Assembly (NCBI GenBank): GCA_037044975.1
Contig: JBAOIL010000005.1
Span: 248,001 to 312,000 of the forward strand
From: JADLHS01 sp020848635
Lineage (GTDB): Bacteria > Verrucomicrobiota > Verrucomicrobiia > Limisphaerales > JADLHS01
DNA length: 64,000 nt
Direction: 5' to 3'
Under the pieces are notes generated by a model that did no database searches, was not told the origin of the DNA, and saw only the letters and a list, made by a program, of their open reading frames with translations. Of the stretch, positions 27,336 through 36,825 are shown piece after piece; position 1 is the stretch's first letter, and the number at the start of each line of letters is the position of its first letter. A program made the translations under genes and the position numbers.

Positions 27336-28117
27336 TCATGCTTTGTGGGTCAAGGTGCGCTCTGGTTTGGGCGTCGGCGAAGCTGTTGGCGCGGGCGTGG
27401 CTTGGGTGTTCGCCACCTTGGTCGGGGCAACGGAGGATTGCGTCACGAAGTCCACTGCGCTCCCGTGCATTTCGGCCAGGGCCGGCAAGGAGTAGCGCCA
27501 GCCGGCGAATTTAGCCAGATCGCAGTGCTGGAGAAAATCACTGAGCAGGGCGCGGTGCGGGGCAGCAATGGTGTCACTGCCTTCAACGAGTTCGCGCAGG
27601 AACTCTTCGGTGGTCAGCCGGGGGGCGTGCAAATGCCACTGGTCTTCGAGGTAGCTGCGGATAATTTTCGACACCGCGAAGCAGTACTCACGGGCCTGGT
27701 CCGGGTCCATGAGGCGCCGGGCTTCATCGAGGCGTTGCAACGCAATTTCACTCGGCACCATCTCGAAGTATTTGCCGTGTTGCAACCACTGCCACGCGGC
27801 GTACGCGGCGGCGATTAAGCTAACGACACCGGCTGCTATAACCACCCAGAGCCACGGAGTGGAGAAGTGTCGGGGCTGCCGAATATCCCGGATGTCCCCT
27901 AGAACCGGGGCGGTTGGAGCCGACACGGTTGCAGCCGATGTCAAATTGGGGTTTGCGGCGGGCGTTTTCGCGACGGGCGCAACGGCAATCGTGGCCGCAG
28001 CGTTCGTTCCGCCTGGATGCGGACTTAGTAAGCGCGGTGGCGTTCGCGACGGCGAACAGCAGGGCGAGGGCAACCGCGGTTTGGAAAAACGGAGATTCTG
28101 AGATTGGGAGTATTCAT
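27336..28117 (-). CDS. DUF4381-like membrane protein of the bat operon (N-terminus frame-disrupted)
   Basis: A single-pass protein: transmembrane helix PWLWVVIAAGVVSLIAAAYA, then a conserved cytoplasmic-style domain (LDEARRLMDPDQAREYCFAV; SKIIRSYLEDQWHLHAPRLT; DLAKFAGWRYSLPALAEM). The N-terminus makes sense only if two single-base errors are allowed: ATG 28117 gives MNTPNLRISVF, and after a shift near 28083 the frame reads a clean signal peptide TAVALALLFAVANATALTKS, before returning to the main frame near 28027. It starts 2 bp after the DUF58 stop. Role in the Bat system is unknown. Confidence 0.7.
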
Positions 28118-28119
28118 GG

Positions 28120-29033
28120 TTATTGCATCCGATGGGCGCGGTTTTTGAAAAAGGTGCGCAGGGCCGGTTCGTAGGACTCGCGCGTGTTGAGGTTCAAGGA
28201 ATCCACGCCTTCGCTGGCAAGGGTGCGGCGCAGGTTGTCCACGCGCAGCTTGGGCCAGTTCGGCGAACCGGCTGCGCACACTGCGCGTCGGCGGTGTTGA
28301 GTTCAACGAGTTCGCCCGGTTTCGGCATCCTCGATGGCGAGCTGACCCACGTCCGGCAACTCCGACTCGTGCTGGTCATGCACATGCAACGCCACCACGT
28401 CATGTCGGCGACTCGCCAAACGGATCGCGCGGCGCACATTGGTCGAGCGCCTGGTCCTGATTCGGCAATTCAAAGTCCGACACGAGGAACATGATCGCGC
28501 GGCGGTTCGTGATTTGATTGGCGAAATCGAGCGCGCGGACAATGTCCGTGCCGCGCGACTGCGGTTCAAAGCACAACACCTCCCGGATGACGCGGAGCGC
28601 ATGCTGGCGGCCTTTCTTCGGCGGGATGTATTGCTCGATCTGGTCGCTGAACAGGATTAGCCCGACCTTGTCGCTGTTGCGGATGGCGGAGAACGCCAGC
28701 ACGCTCGCGAGTTCGGCGGCCATCTGGCGTTTGCTCTGCGCGCCGGAACCGAAGTTGCCGGAGGCGCTCACGTCCACCAGCAGCATGATGGTCAGCTCGC
28801 GTTCCTCGGTGAATTTCTTCACGAAAGCGTGGCCGGTGCGCGCGGTTACATTCCAATCAATCGTGCGTACCTCGTCGCCGGGCGAGTATTCCCGCACCTC
28901 GTCGAAATCCATCCCACGGCCCTTGAAGACCGAGTGATACTGACCCGCGAGCGAATCGTTCACGAGCGCGGTTGGTGCGGATTTCGATCGCGCGGACCTT
29001 CTTCAGGATTTCCCTGGCTTGTTCGGGGTTCAT
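28120..29033 (-). CDS. DUF58 (VWA-like) protein of the bat operon, multiply frame-disrupted
   Basis: Read across the breaks this is a DUF58 protein of about 300 residues: start MNPEQAREILKKVRAIEIRT, then NDSLAGQYHSVFKGRGMDF, the DUF58 hallmark EYSPGDEVRTIDWNVTAR, a VWA-like strand LLVDVSASGNFGS, and a C-terminal end RESYEPALRTFFKNRAHRMQ stopping at TAA 28120. Frame changes are needed near 28967, 28440, 28316, 28285 and 28250. Every segment stays recognisable, so sequencing indels are the simplest reading. It sits between moxR and the DUF4381-like gene, the standard place. Confidence 0.75.
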
Positions 29034-29069
29034 GGTGAGTTTGCCTTCGCTGAAGGTTCTCGTCGCCGT

Positions 29070-30264
29070 TCACGGAACGGGCAGTGTCTCCAGCACCTTG
29101 GTGATGATGTCTTCGCGGAAGAGATGTTCTCCGCTTCGGCTTCGTAGCTGACGGCGACGCGATGGCGCAACACATCGAGCGCGAACGTCTTCACATCCTG
29201 CGGCGTGACGTAACCGCGACCGTTGATGAACGCCCAGGCCCGGGCCGCCATAGTGAGCGCGATAGTGGCACGCGGCGAAGCGCCGTAGCGAACGTAGCCG
29301 TTGAGATCTATCCCGTAGCGTTTCGGATCGCGCGTCGCGATGCACGATGTCCACGATGTAATCCCGCAGCTTGTCGTCCACGTAAACCGAGTTCACCACG
29401 CGGCGCGCGGCGAGGATGTCGTCGCCGGACACCACCGGTTGGACGCCGAGATTGGGCTCACTGGTGGCCATTGCGTCGAGGATGGCGCGTTCCTCGGAAC
29501 GATTCGGATAATCCACGATGACCTTGAGCATGAAGCGGTCAACTTGCGCCTCGGGCAGCGGATAAGTGCCTTCCTGTTCGAGTGGATTCTGCGTCGCCAT
29601 CACGAGGAACGGCTGTGGCAGTTCATAGGTGTTATCGCCGAGGGTAACCTGGCGTTCCTGCATCGCTTCGAGCAACGCGCTCTGCACCTTCGCCGGCGCG
29701 CGATTGATTTCGTCGGCGAGGATGAAATTGCTGAAAATCGGGACCGTGCTTCGTGTGGAAGCTGCCGTCGCGCGGATTGTAGATCAACGTGCCGACGATG
29801 TCGGCGGGCAACATGTCCGGCGTAAATTGCAGCCGCTGAAACTTCAATTGCGTGGCGGCGGCGAGCGTCTTGAGCGAGAGCGTCTTGGCCAACCCTGGCA
29901 CGCCTTCGAGTAGAATGTGGCCATTCGTGACGAGGCCGACCAGCAGCCGGTCCACCAGATTCTTCTGGCCGACGAGCACGCGGCCGATCTCCTGGCGCAG
30001 TGGCGCCACCCACGCGGAATTCTGGCGCACGGCTTCGTTGATGGCCTGAATGCGTTCGTTGTGGCCGCCCGCAGCGACGGGGCTGGCGTAATTGTGTTGG
30101 GGCACGACCGGCGGCGACGTTTGGGGCAGTGGTGTGCCGCGATAGCGGATGGCTTCCAGTTCGGTTTCCGTCGCCGGGGACGTCGAGGCGGTGGCGAACG
30201 CGCCGTGGCTTTCCGGCCGGCTGGGGTGAGCGGCGACTTGTTTGTTCCAATTTGAATTACTCAT
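29070..30264 (-). CDS. moxR: MoxR-family AAA+ ATPase of the bat operon, frame-disrupted
   Basis: First gene of the bat operon and a likely chaperone acting with the VWA proteins. Residues about 1-75 are a variable N-terminus; then VGQKNLVDRLLVGLVTNGHI, Walker A EGVPGLAKT, and Walker B within FILADEINRAPAKV, which is reached only after a frame change near 29743. Sensor 1 is in FLVMATQNPLEQEGTYPLPE. Further changes occur near 29337 (before RYGIDLNGYVRYGASPRATI) and 29117 (before EDIITKVLETLPVP). All motifs are present once these three single-base breaks are bridged. Confidence 0.85.
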
Positions 30265-30685
30265 AGTTTTTGATCGGTTGTTACTTTTTTGTGAGAGCCT
30301 TCACACGGTGGCTCTCGTTCACGCAATAACAGACCATGCGCCGCTTACGGGGCGCTTACGGGAGCATTACAGTTCTGGAAGGTGGGCGGGGCGGGAAACG
30401 GCAGTGGTGGAATCAGGAAGCTCTATTCCGCTTGGATGCGGTGACCCCAACGTTCGTAGTGAACGGGAAGAATGAAGGCAGTTTTTTTGGCTCGCCCTCA
30501 CCCTGGCCCTCTCCCCCGAGGAGAGGGAACAGCCGTTGTCCGTCACTGATTTTGCGAATGACCGTCCGGAAAACTCAGTCGCGTGAAATTCAGTGAGACG
30601 GAGGATAATTCTCCTTCTGCTTGGGGGAGAAGGCCGGGATGAGGGAGGGCGTGCATCAAACCAACCTGCGCGCCGCATCAATCCA
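30265..30685. other. intergenic region with hairpin repeat unit
   Basis: Lies between the histidine kinase stop and the moxR start, both on the minus strand. It holds a perfect 8-bp hairpin CCCTCTCC/GGAGAGGG at 30507-30527 inside the phrase CTCACCCTGGCCCTC, and a related inverted unit near 30605-30650 (TTCTCC/GGAGAA, then GGGATGAGGG). A similar phrase occurs at about 47520-47560. No gene was recognised. Confidence 0.5.
30507..30527. repeat. hairpin repeat of the CCCTCTCC type
   Basis: Perfect 8-bp inverted repeat with a 5-nt loop. The surrounding sequence is echoed in inverted form about 100 bp downstream and again near 47520, so it is probably one copy of a dispersed intergenic element. Confidence 0.5.
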
Positions 30686-32101
30686 TCACGCCGTTGGGAG
30701 TTGCTGCGGCAGCTTCACGGTGAAAGTTGCGCCTTCGTTCGCCTGACTTGAAACCGTGACCTTGCCACCGTGGGCTTCGACCACGGCTTTGACGAGACTT
30801 AGCCCGAGACCGAGGCCCCGTTGTGACCGACTCTTGTCGCCGCGGTAAAGTCGGGCCCAAATTTTTCCCTGCTCCTCGGCGGGAATGCCCATGCCCGTGT
30901 CGTGGAAAGTCGCCACGGCTTGGCCCGGTTCGTCGTGCACGGTGATGGTCACGCTGCCCTTCTCGGGTGTGTATTTGATGGCGTTATCGAGCAGGTTGGC
31001 GAAGACCTGACGGATGCGATTGCGGTCCACGTTCGCCGCGCAGGGCCCAGGCAGTTCCGTGTGGATGGCAATTTTCCTTTCTTCAGCAACGTACTGATAA
31101 AGCTCCACCACTTCGCGAGCGAGTTGACCGAGGTCCACGGGCGCGCGGTGGAGTTTCATCATGCCCGCCTCGGCTTCGGTGATGTCCATGAGCGTGTTCA
31201 ACATGGCGAGCACGCGTTCGGATTCCTCCAGGCAATCGGCCAGCGCCTCGCGGGCCGCCGCCGGATCGGCCTTGGGCGACAACGCCAGTTCCGCCGTGCC
31301 GCGCAGGCGCGTAAGCGGCGTGCGGAGATCATGGGCGACATTGTCCAGCGCCTCGCGCATGGCGCGGATGAGCCCTTCATTGCGGTCGAGCAGGGTGTTG
31401 AACAGACGGATTAGTTCGTCAAACTCATCGTTCGACGCGCCGGGTGGAACGCGGGCATCCAGCTGGCCGGTCCGAATGATCGCCTGCGCCGTGGCCACGA
31501 TCTGACGCACCGGGCGCATCGCGCGATACGCGAAGAAGTTGCCGGCCAGAAAACCGAGCAGCACGGTTGCGCCCCCGACCAGGAGGAAACTCTCCCGCAA
31601 CAAGCGCAACAGCGTCTCGCGGTTGTTGGTCGCGCGACCGATTTGAAGCAGAACACCATCGGCCAGCATGGTCGAATCGAGCACCAGGTCCTCCTCTTCA
31701 TCCTTGGGCAGGCGAATGACCTCGCCACTCTCATAGCGGTATTCTTCCCGATCGGTGGCCGTGTCCTGAAAGGCAACCCATGCTTCCGGCACGTTGAGGA
31801 GCGTGACGCTGTTGCCGGCGTTTACCAGGCGGACGAAAAACATTTTCTGCAACTTCGGCGGCTGGTTATTCACCCACTCGCGCACCGCATTGATTCCGCC
31901 GTCTTCATACAGCCGGGCCGCCTCCTTCAACCGCGCTTCCAACAGAATGCGCTCCCGGTTTTGAATCGCCGCCGCCAGCAGGTAATAGGTGAGCGCAAAA
32001 AGCGCCGCGCTGCTGAGCAGGAAGAGGAACACGAACCAAAGGCTCAGGCGGAAACCGACGCGCCGGCGCAGGCGTTCAAGCAGCCTGGAGGACATAGCCA
32101 A
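30686..32101 (-). CDS. sensor histidine kinase (HAMP, HisKA, HATPase), CusS-like
   Basis: 471 residues: transmembrane helix SLWFVFLFLLSSAALFALTY (about 18-40), a periplasmic sensor of about 140 residues, second helix SFLLVGGATVLLGFLAGNFF, HAMP (RAMRPVRQIVATAQAI), phospho-acceptor histidine in DNVAHDLRTPLTRLRG, N box NRIRQVFANLLDNAIKYTPE and G boxes DTGMGIP and GLGLGLSLV. The overall layout matches heavy-metal-type CusS kinases, but the sensor domain has no obvious metal ligands. The start overlaps the response-regulator stop by 26 bp (a second ATG lies 6 bp further in). Confidence 0.94.
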   Translation of the reverse strand: MAMSSRLLERLRRRVGFRLSLWFVFLFLLSSAALFALTYYLLAAAIQNRERILLEARLKEAARLYEDGGINAVREWVNNQPPKLQKMFFVRLVNAGNSVTLLNVPEAWVAFQDTATDREEYRYESGEVIRLPKDEEEDLVLDSTMLADGVLLQIGRATNNRETLLRLLRESFLLVGGATVLLGFLAGNFFAYRAMRPVRQIVATAQAIIRTGQLDARVPPGASNDEFDELIRLFNTLLDRNEGLIRAMREALDNVAHDLRTPLTRLRGTAELALSPKADPAAAREALADCLEESERVLAMLNTLMDITEAEAGMMKLHRAPVDLGQLAREVVELYQYVAEERKIAIHTELPGPCAANVDRNRIRQVFANLLDNAIKYTPEKGSVTITVHDEPGQAVATFHDTGMGIPAEEQGKIWARLYRGDKSRSQRGLGLGLSLVKAVVEAHGGKVTVSSQANEGATFTVKLPQQLPTA

Positions 32102-32744
32102 CGCCCCGGATCGTTTGGATCATGGCCCGGTCCTTGTCCACCTTGCTGCGCAGGCGGTGAACGAGCACGTCCACAACATTTGTTTGCGGATCAAAGCTGT
32201 AATCAAAAATGTGTTCGAGAATCATGGTCTTGGTGACCGTGCGGCCGGCGCTCCGCAGGAGGTATTCGAGCAGGGCAAATTCGCGCGGTTGCAACTCGAT
32301 CCTTTCGCCGGCGCGTTGCACGTCGCGGGCAAGCAAATCCATGGTCAAATCACCCACGACCAGCCGGGTCGGCTCGGCGGTCTGGGTCGCCCGGCGGATC
32401 AAGGCTTGCACGCGCGCCAGCAATTCGGAAAAGGCAAATGGCTTGGTCAGGTAATCATCACCCCCGGCCTGCAGGCCTTTCACGCGGTCGTCCACCGACG
32501 CTTTGGCACTCAGGATCAAAACAGGGACGCGGCCGCTTTTGGCGCGGATTTTTTGGATGAGGCTCAAGCCGTCGAGCTTGGGCAGCATCAGATCCACGAT
32601 CGCGGCATCATAGTTCACGCTCGACGCCATGAACAATCCCTCCTCGCCGTCCGCCGCATGATCCGCCGCAAAGCCGCTTTGCTTCAGGCCCTTGACCACG
32701 AACGACGCGATCTTTTTGTCATCTTCGACCACCAGAACGCGCAT
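32076..32744 (-). CDS. OmpR/CusR-family response regulator
   Basis: 222 residues. Receiver domain with acidic pocket VEDD (8-9), phospho-acceptor Asp51 in AAIVDLMLPKLDG and Lys in YLTKPF; then a winged-helix DNA-binding domain (LQPREFALLEYLLRSAGRTV through VHRLRSKVDKD, ending GVGYVLQA). First gene of the two-component operon, upstream of the overlapping kinase gene. The target promoters are unknown; the divergent PTS gene 400 bp away is the nearest candidate. Confidence 0.96.
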   Translation of the reverse strand: MRVLVVEDDKKIASFVVKGLKQSGFAADHAADGEEGLFMASSVNYDAAIVDLMLPKLDGLSLIQKIRAKSGRVPVLILSAKASVDDRVKGLQAGGDDYLTKPFAFSELLARVQALIRRATQTAEPTRLVVGDLTMDLLARDVQRAGERIELQPREFALLEYLLRSAGRTVTKTMILEHIFDYSFDPQTNVVDVLVHRLRSKVDKDRAMIQTIRGVGYVLQAA

Positions 32745-33151
32745 ACTCGGCCCATAATGACTGAGGCGGGCAGCTGGGCAAGCAGAAGTCGCGGGCCGTC
32801 AGCAGCCACGCGGCGGAACGAGGCGGCACCCGGCTCGGCCTCCAGGACGGTGAAGTGCTCGTGGGTTAAACCAGAAATGCCAGGGCCCCGCCGCCAATGT
32901 TCGCGGAGTGGATCAGCGCGGTTCACCGCAGTGCGTTCAGATTGCTTTTTCAGTTGCGTTTGGCCTAAGCTTTCTCGGATTGTGAGGGCCCGATCCTGTG
33001 ATTTTCCTTTTATTGAAAGCTAACCGGGGACTCTCCCGCCGTGAGTCAGCAGCGCTGGCCCACCGCCGCCAGCGTTCCTTCATCTCTCCGGACGGCTTTT
33101 GACTTCCATCGCCATTAGCCAAGCCCTTTCAATCCCACCCCAGGAAACAAT
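32745..33151. other. divergent intergenic region between response regulator and PTS permease
   Basis: No coding sequence recognised. It must contain promoters for both divergent units. A CGCTGGC/GCCAGCG hairpin (about 33053-33074) and several T-rich blocks are seen. An AGGA-type ribosome-binding site lies 7 bp before the GTG start of the PTS gene. Confidence 0.4.
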
Positions 33152-34768
33152 GTGAACAAAGCAACCGAGTTTCTGAACAAAACCATCGTGCCGGCTTTAA
33201 CCGCCCTGAGCGAAAACACCTACCTGTCGGCCATCCGGGCGGGGATGGTGTCGGTCGTACCCCTGACGATCATCGGGGGGCTCTTTATGATCGTGGCGTT
33301 TATGCCGATCACCTGGGGTTCCGGAAAGTTGTCGGTGGGGGAGATCAAAGACCTGCCGGCTTTCGCTACGAAGTTAAAGCAACCATCCACACCTTTGGCC
33401 GCCTTTATCAGCGGTGGCTTGTCCACGGAATCAAAGCAAGCCCTGGTTCAGTTTGAACCTTCGGGGCCGGTCCCCTCCCCGCTGACGCCGAACTTGCTGA
33501 AGGATCTCAATGCCATCATTCAAGGGCCTTGCTTGCACGACGAACAACGCTTTTCTGGCGTCGTTTTGCGCGATGTGACCAAGCAACTCCTGGAACGCAA
33601 GCCCCAGGGAAAAGATCTGGCCCGGCTCAATCGGCTGCTCCTCGAAGACGCCTACCCGCTCGAAATCACGAAGAAGGTAACGGGCTGGGATATTCTGATC
33701 GCCCCTTATCTGCAGCTCCTGCAAATCCCGGTCACCGCCACCTTTGGCATGCTGGGCGTATTCGTGTGTTTCGCGGTCAGTTATGATCTGGGGAAACAAT
33801 TAAAGCAGGAAGCCGTCGTGAGCGCCGCCATGGCCACCGCTGTCTTCCTGATGATCTCCCTGAAATTGGACGACCTGTCGCTGATCACAGAGAACCTCGG
33901 TTCCAAAGGGATGTTCACCGCCATCATTGTCGCCCTGGTCTCGGTGCGCGTGCAGAAATATTTCACCGACAAGAATTTTGTCATCAAGATGCCGGCCAAT
34001 GTGCCGCCGGTCGTCTATGATTCGTTCCTCTCGCTCAGCCCCCTGTGCTTTCTCATGCTGGTCTTCTGGCTGATTCGTTTTGTGGCGGGCGTGGATATTG
34101 ACCACCTCGTGCAAACCGCTTTCAAACCCCTGGTTTTCGCCCTGAACACGCTGCCCGGCATTCTCGTATATGCCTTTCTGGTCACCTTGCTTTGGTCGGT
34201 GGGTATCAACGGCGACAACGCCGTGGACGCCATCGTGGCCCCCATCTTTCTCCAATACCTCGCCGAGAATGTGGCGGCGACGACGGCCGGGCAGCCGCTG
34301 CCCTACATCACGGCCTATGGCTTCTTTACCACCTTTGTGAATGTCGGTGGCACCGGGGCAACCATTGCGCTCGCGCTCGTCCTCTGGAACTCCAAGGAAC
34401 CCGGCTTCCGTAAAGTCAGCCGCATTTCGCTGCCCACCCAGATTTTCCAGATCAACGAACCCATCTTCTTTGGGATTCCAATTGTGCTGAATCCCATCTT
34501 CATGGCCCCGTACATTCTCAACGCCCTGCTCCTGACCACCGGCAGCTACCTGCTCATGCATTGGCATTTGATCAATAAACCGTTCGTCAACGTGCCGTGG
34601 ACCACGCCGCCAATCATAGGACACTACTTGGTCTCGGGGGGCGATTGGCGGGCGGCCGTTTGGGGGGGTGCTTCCATTTTAATTGCCATGACGATCTATT
34701 GGCCTTTTGCCAAGGCCGCCGAACGGCAACGTATGGCCGCCGAGGCGTCCGGGACGGCGCACGAATAA
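33152..34768 (+). CDS. PTS cellobiose/lichenan-type EIIC permease
   Basis: 538 residues, multi-pass membrane protein. The EIIC family core is recognisable: NTYLSAIRAGMVSVVPLTII at the N-terminus, LWSVGINGDNAVDAI, GFFTTFVNVGGTGATIALAL and the sugar-site block FQINEPIFFGIPIVLNPIF. It is about 100 residues longer than CelB/ChbC because of a hydrophilic insertion between the first membrane segment and the next (roughly residues 60-175). Starts with GTG, supported by an upstream AGGAAA. No EIIA, EIIB or enzyme I gene is adjacent, so it is an orphan permease; HPr and HprK are 27 kb away. Confidence 0.9.
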   Translation: MNKATEFLNKTIVPALTALSENTYLSAIRAGMVSVVPLTIIGGLFMIVAFMPITWGSGKLSVGEIKDLPAFATKLKQPSTPLAAFISGGLSTESKQALVQFEPSGPVPSPLTPNLLKDLNAIIQGPCLHDEQRFSGVVLRDVTKQLLERKPQGKDLARLNRLLLEDAYPLEITKKVTGWDILIAPYLQLLQIPVTATFGMLGVFVCFAVSYDLGKQLKQEAVVSAAMATAVFLMISLKLDDLSLITENLGSKGMFTAIIVALVSVRVQKYFTDKNFVIKMPANVPPVVYDSFLSLSPLCFLMLVFWLIRFVAGVDIDHLVQTAFKPLVFALNTLPGILVYAFLVTLLWSVGINGDNAVDAIVAPIFLQYLAENVAATTAGQPLPYITAYGFFTTFVNVGGTGATIALALVLWNSKEPGFRKVSRISLPTQIFQINEPIFFGIPIVLNPIFMAPYILNALLLTTGSYLLMHWHLINKPFVNVPWTTPPIIGHYLVSGGDWRAAVWGGASILIAMTIYWPFAKAAERQRMAAEASGTAHE

Positions 34769-34826
34769 ACATCCTCGACTGGCTTTGTTCCCATCGAAGT
34801 GCGGGGGAAGTTTTCTCTCAGCGGGC

Positions 34827-35595
34827 TCACTTGGCAATGGGGCGCACCTCGGACTCGTTCATGGCCCGGAAGCACGGGGTGAGGTCCGGCACGCTTTGGC
34901 GGAGTTCGGCCACAACGAGGGCGGCGAATAACAGGCCGCCCTGCGCGTTGAGATGCGTGTTATCCACTGTGCTTTTGCCGTCAACCGTTTTAACCGGGCT
35001 GAACTCGAGGCACTTTTCCGGGCCGAGCGCTTCGCAGAGCTCCAGGCTCCGCGCGTGCAAGTCCACAACCGGGACGTGTTTGGCAGCGGCAAGCTTTTTC
35101 ACCGCGTCGGCGTAAGGGGCCAGGGTGGATTTGATTTTGCCGGGATTCGCCTTGTCCCAATGCCGGCGCACGAGCGGCGTGATGAGCACCGGCTTCGCGC
35201 CCGCCGCGCGAGCTTCGTCCACAAAACGAGTCAGATCACTGATATAGGTCGGCATGTCGGTGGAGCGCCCGGGTTTGCCCGGCTCATTGTTGTGGCCAAA
35301 TTGGATCAAATAGTAGTTCCCTTTGAGCGCGAGTGCATTGGTCCACCGGCCTTCCTTCAGGAAACTCATCGAACTCCGACCGCCCTGCGCGGTGTTGATG
35401 CACTCCGCCCGGTCGTTGAGGAACTGGGTGAAACCGAGTCCCCAGCCCGCACTGTCCGTCACGGTGGAATCGCCGACGAGGATGATTTTGACTTTCGCCT
35501 GCGGGGCCGATCGGCGCGTTGCTTTCGGCAACGACCGGAGCCGTGCCCGCCATCAACAACGCGGCCAGCCGGAGAATGGCAAAGTGGGTTTTCAT
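34827..35595 (-). CDS. SGNH/GDSL esterase, rhamnogalacturonan acetylesterase-like (one frameshift)
   Basis: Secreted deacetylase. Signal peptide MKTHFAILRLAALLMAGTAP starts at ATG 35595; after a frame change near 35505 the mature protein continues with AKVKIILVGDSTVTDSAGWG (block I, catalytic Ser in GDST), NTAQGGRSSMSF (block II Gly), LIQFGHNNEPG (block III Asn) and VDNTHLNAQG (Asp and His of the triad). About 255 residues in total, normal for the family. Probably removes acetyl groups from pectic polysaccharide outside the cytoplasm (inference from family). Convergent with the PTS gene; 58 bp between. Confidence 0.88.
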
Positions 35596-35821
35596 TTTGC
35601 GATGTGCCGGGTCAAGATATTTGAACGTGGTCGCCTTTGCCAAGGCAACTCCGCGCCGCTGCTGGCTAGCACTCCGGCTGATCCGTACGAGCAATCAAAA
35701 ACCAACCTGGCCCCCGGCTTTTCCCATCGCCAAAAAGCCGCCGTCCCGGCGCGGAAAGCTCCCGTTCAACGCTTTTAGTTGCTTGCCAAACCTGGCCCCT
35801 ACCGGCAAGCTCACCAGCCGT

Positions 35822-36601
35822 ATGAAAAATTTAATTGGCGTCATCATTTTGGCGGTTGTGTGTCTGGGTTTGACGGTTGTGTTGATCAGCACCAAGAAGC
35901 AGGCCACCGCGGAAAAACACAAGGACACGGAAACTATTTTGTCCCACTCGAACGAGTTGGTGAAAACCACCGACGCCCTGATTGAACAACGGCAGGTCAA
36001 TACGGTGCTGACCAATGATCTCACCAGCACCCGCAGCGAACTCGCCACCACGCGGAATGAATTCGCCAGCCTGACGAACAAATTCACCGCGGTGGCCGGC
36101 ACGTTGTCGAATACCGAGGCGACCTTGAAGGCCAGCCAGACCGCGGTGGCCCTGCGTGACCAGCGCATCGCCGCCTTGGAAACCCAAAATCGCGAACTCG
36201 ACGACAAGGCCATCGGCCTCAGTGCCGCCCTCACGAACCTGACCGCGCAAATTGAAGACACGCAACGCAAACTCACCGCTTCCGAAGGCGACAAGGCTTT
36301 CCTCGAAAAGGAACTCAAGCGGATGATGGCCGAGAAGGCGGAACTGGAACGGCAGTTCAACGACCTCGCCGTCTTGCGCGCGCAGGTCTCCAAGTTGAAG
36401 GAGGAGCTTTCCATCGCCCGCCGGCTCGATTGGATCCGCAAAGGCTTGTTCTCCGACGAACCGAAAGGGGCGCAGCGACTCATGCAGGGCCCGGCGAAGG
36501 GCGACAAGACCAATCAATTCGATCTCAATGTCGAGGTCAACGCCGATGGCTCCGTGAGCGTCATCCCGCCGCTGACCAACGCCCCGGCCGCGCCGAAGTA
36601 A
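35822..36601 (+). CDS. single-pass membrane protein with long coiled coil
   Basis: 259 residues: transmembrane helix LIGVIILAVVCLGLTVVLIS near the start, then an almost continuous heptad-rich coiled coil of about 160 residues (for example TSTRSELATTRNEFASLTNK, and AEKAELERQFNDLAVLRAQV), ending in a polar tail with DLNVEVNADGSVSVIPPL. No family is recognised. The leader-like helix could also be an uncleaved signal. A strong terminator follows 30 bp after the stop, so this gene ends its transcript. Confidence 0.7.
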   Translation: MKNLIGVIILAVVCLGLTVVLISTKKQATAEKHKDTETILSHSNELVKTTDALIEQRQVNTVLTNDLTSTRSELATTRNEFASLTNKFTAVAGTLSNTEATLKASQTAVALRDQRIAALETQNRELDDKAIGLSAALTNLTAQIEDTQRKLTASEGDKAFLEKELKRMMAEKAELERQFNDLAVLRAQVSKLKEELSIARRLDWIRKGLFSDEPKGAQRLMQGPAKGDKTNQFDLNVEVNADGSVSVIPPLTNAPAAPK

Positions 36602-36630
36602 CTCCTGTCGGCTGCCTGCCGAAAAGTTTC

Positions 36631-36662
36631 AACCGCTTCCGGAAACGGAAGCGGTTTCTTAC
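36631..36662 (+). terminator. rho-independent terminator
   Basis: Perfect 10-bp stem AACCGCTTCC/GGAAGCGGTT with a 6-nt loop, followed by a T-rich stretch. It lies 30 bp after the coiled-coil gene. Confidence 0.75.
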
Positions 36663-36825
36663 TGGACCTCGGCCATTTGATTGCCGGCCGGCCTCCACGA
36701 CCCAGGATTGCGCCCGCTTGGGGGGACGAAATCTCTGGGCTTCGAGTCGCTAGTCACTGCCGGGAAGTGTTCCGGATTGAGAGTGACTTTGCCGCAAATT
36801 CGCCGCAAATTCGCCGGCACAACGC

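Noticed and set aside
36650..36825. Possible small gene between the coiled-coil protein and argH
   Set aside because: No start with ribosome-binding site and only terminator plus AT-rich spacer are present.
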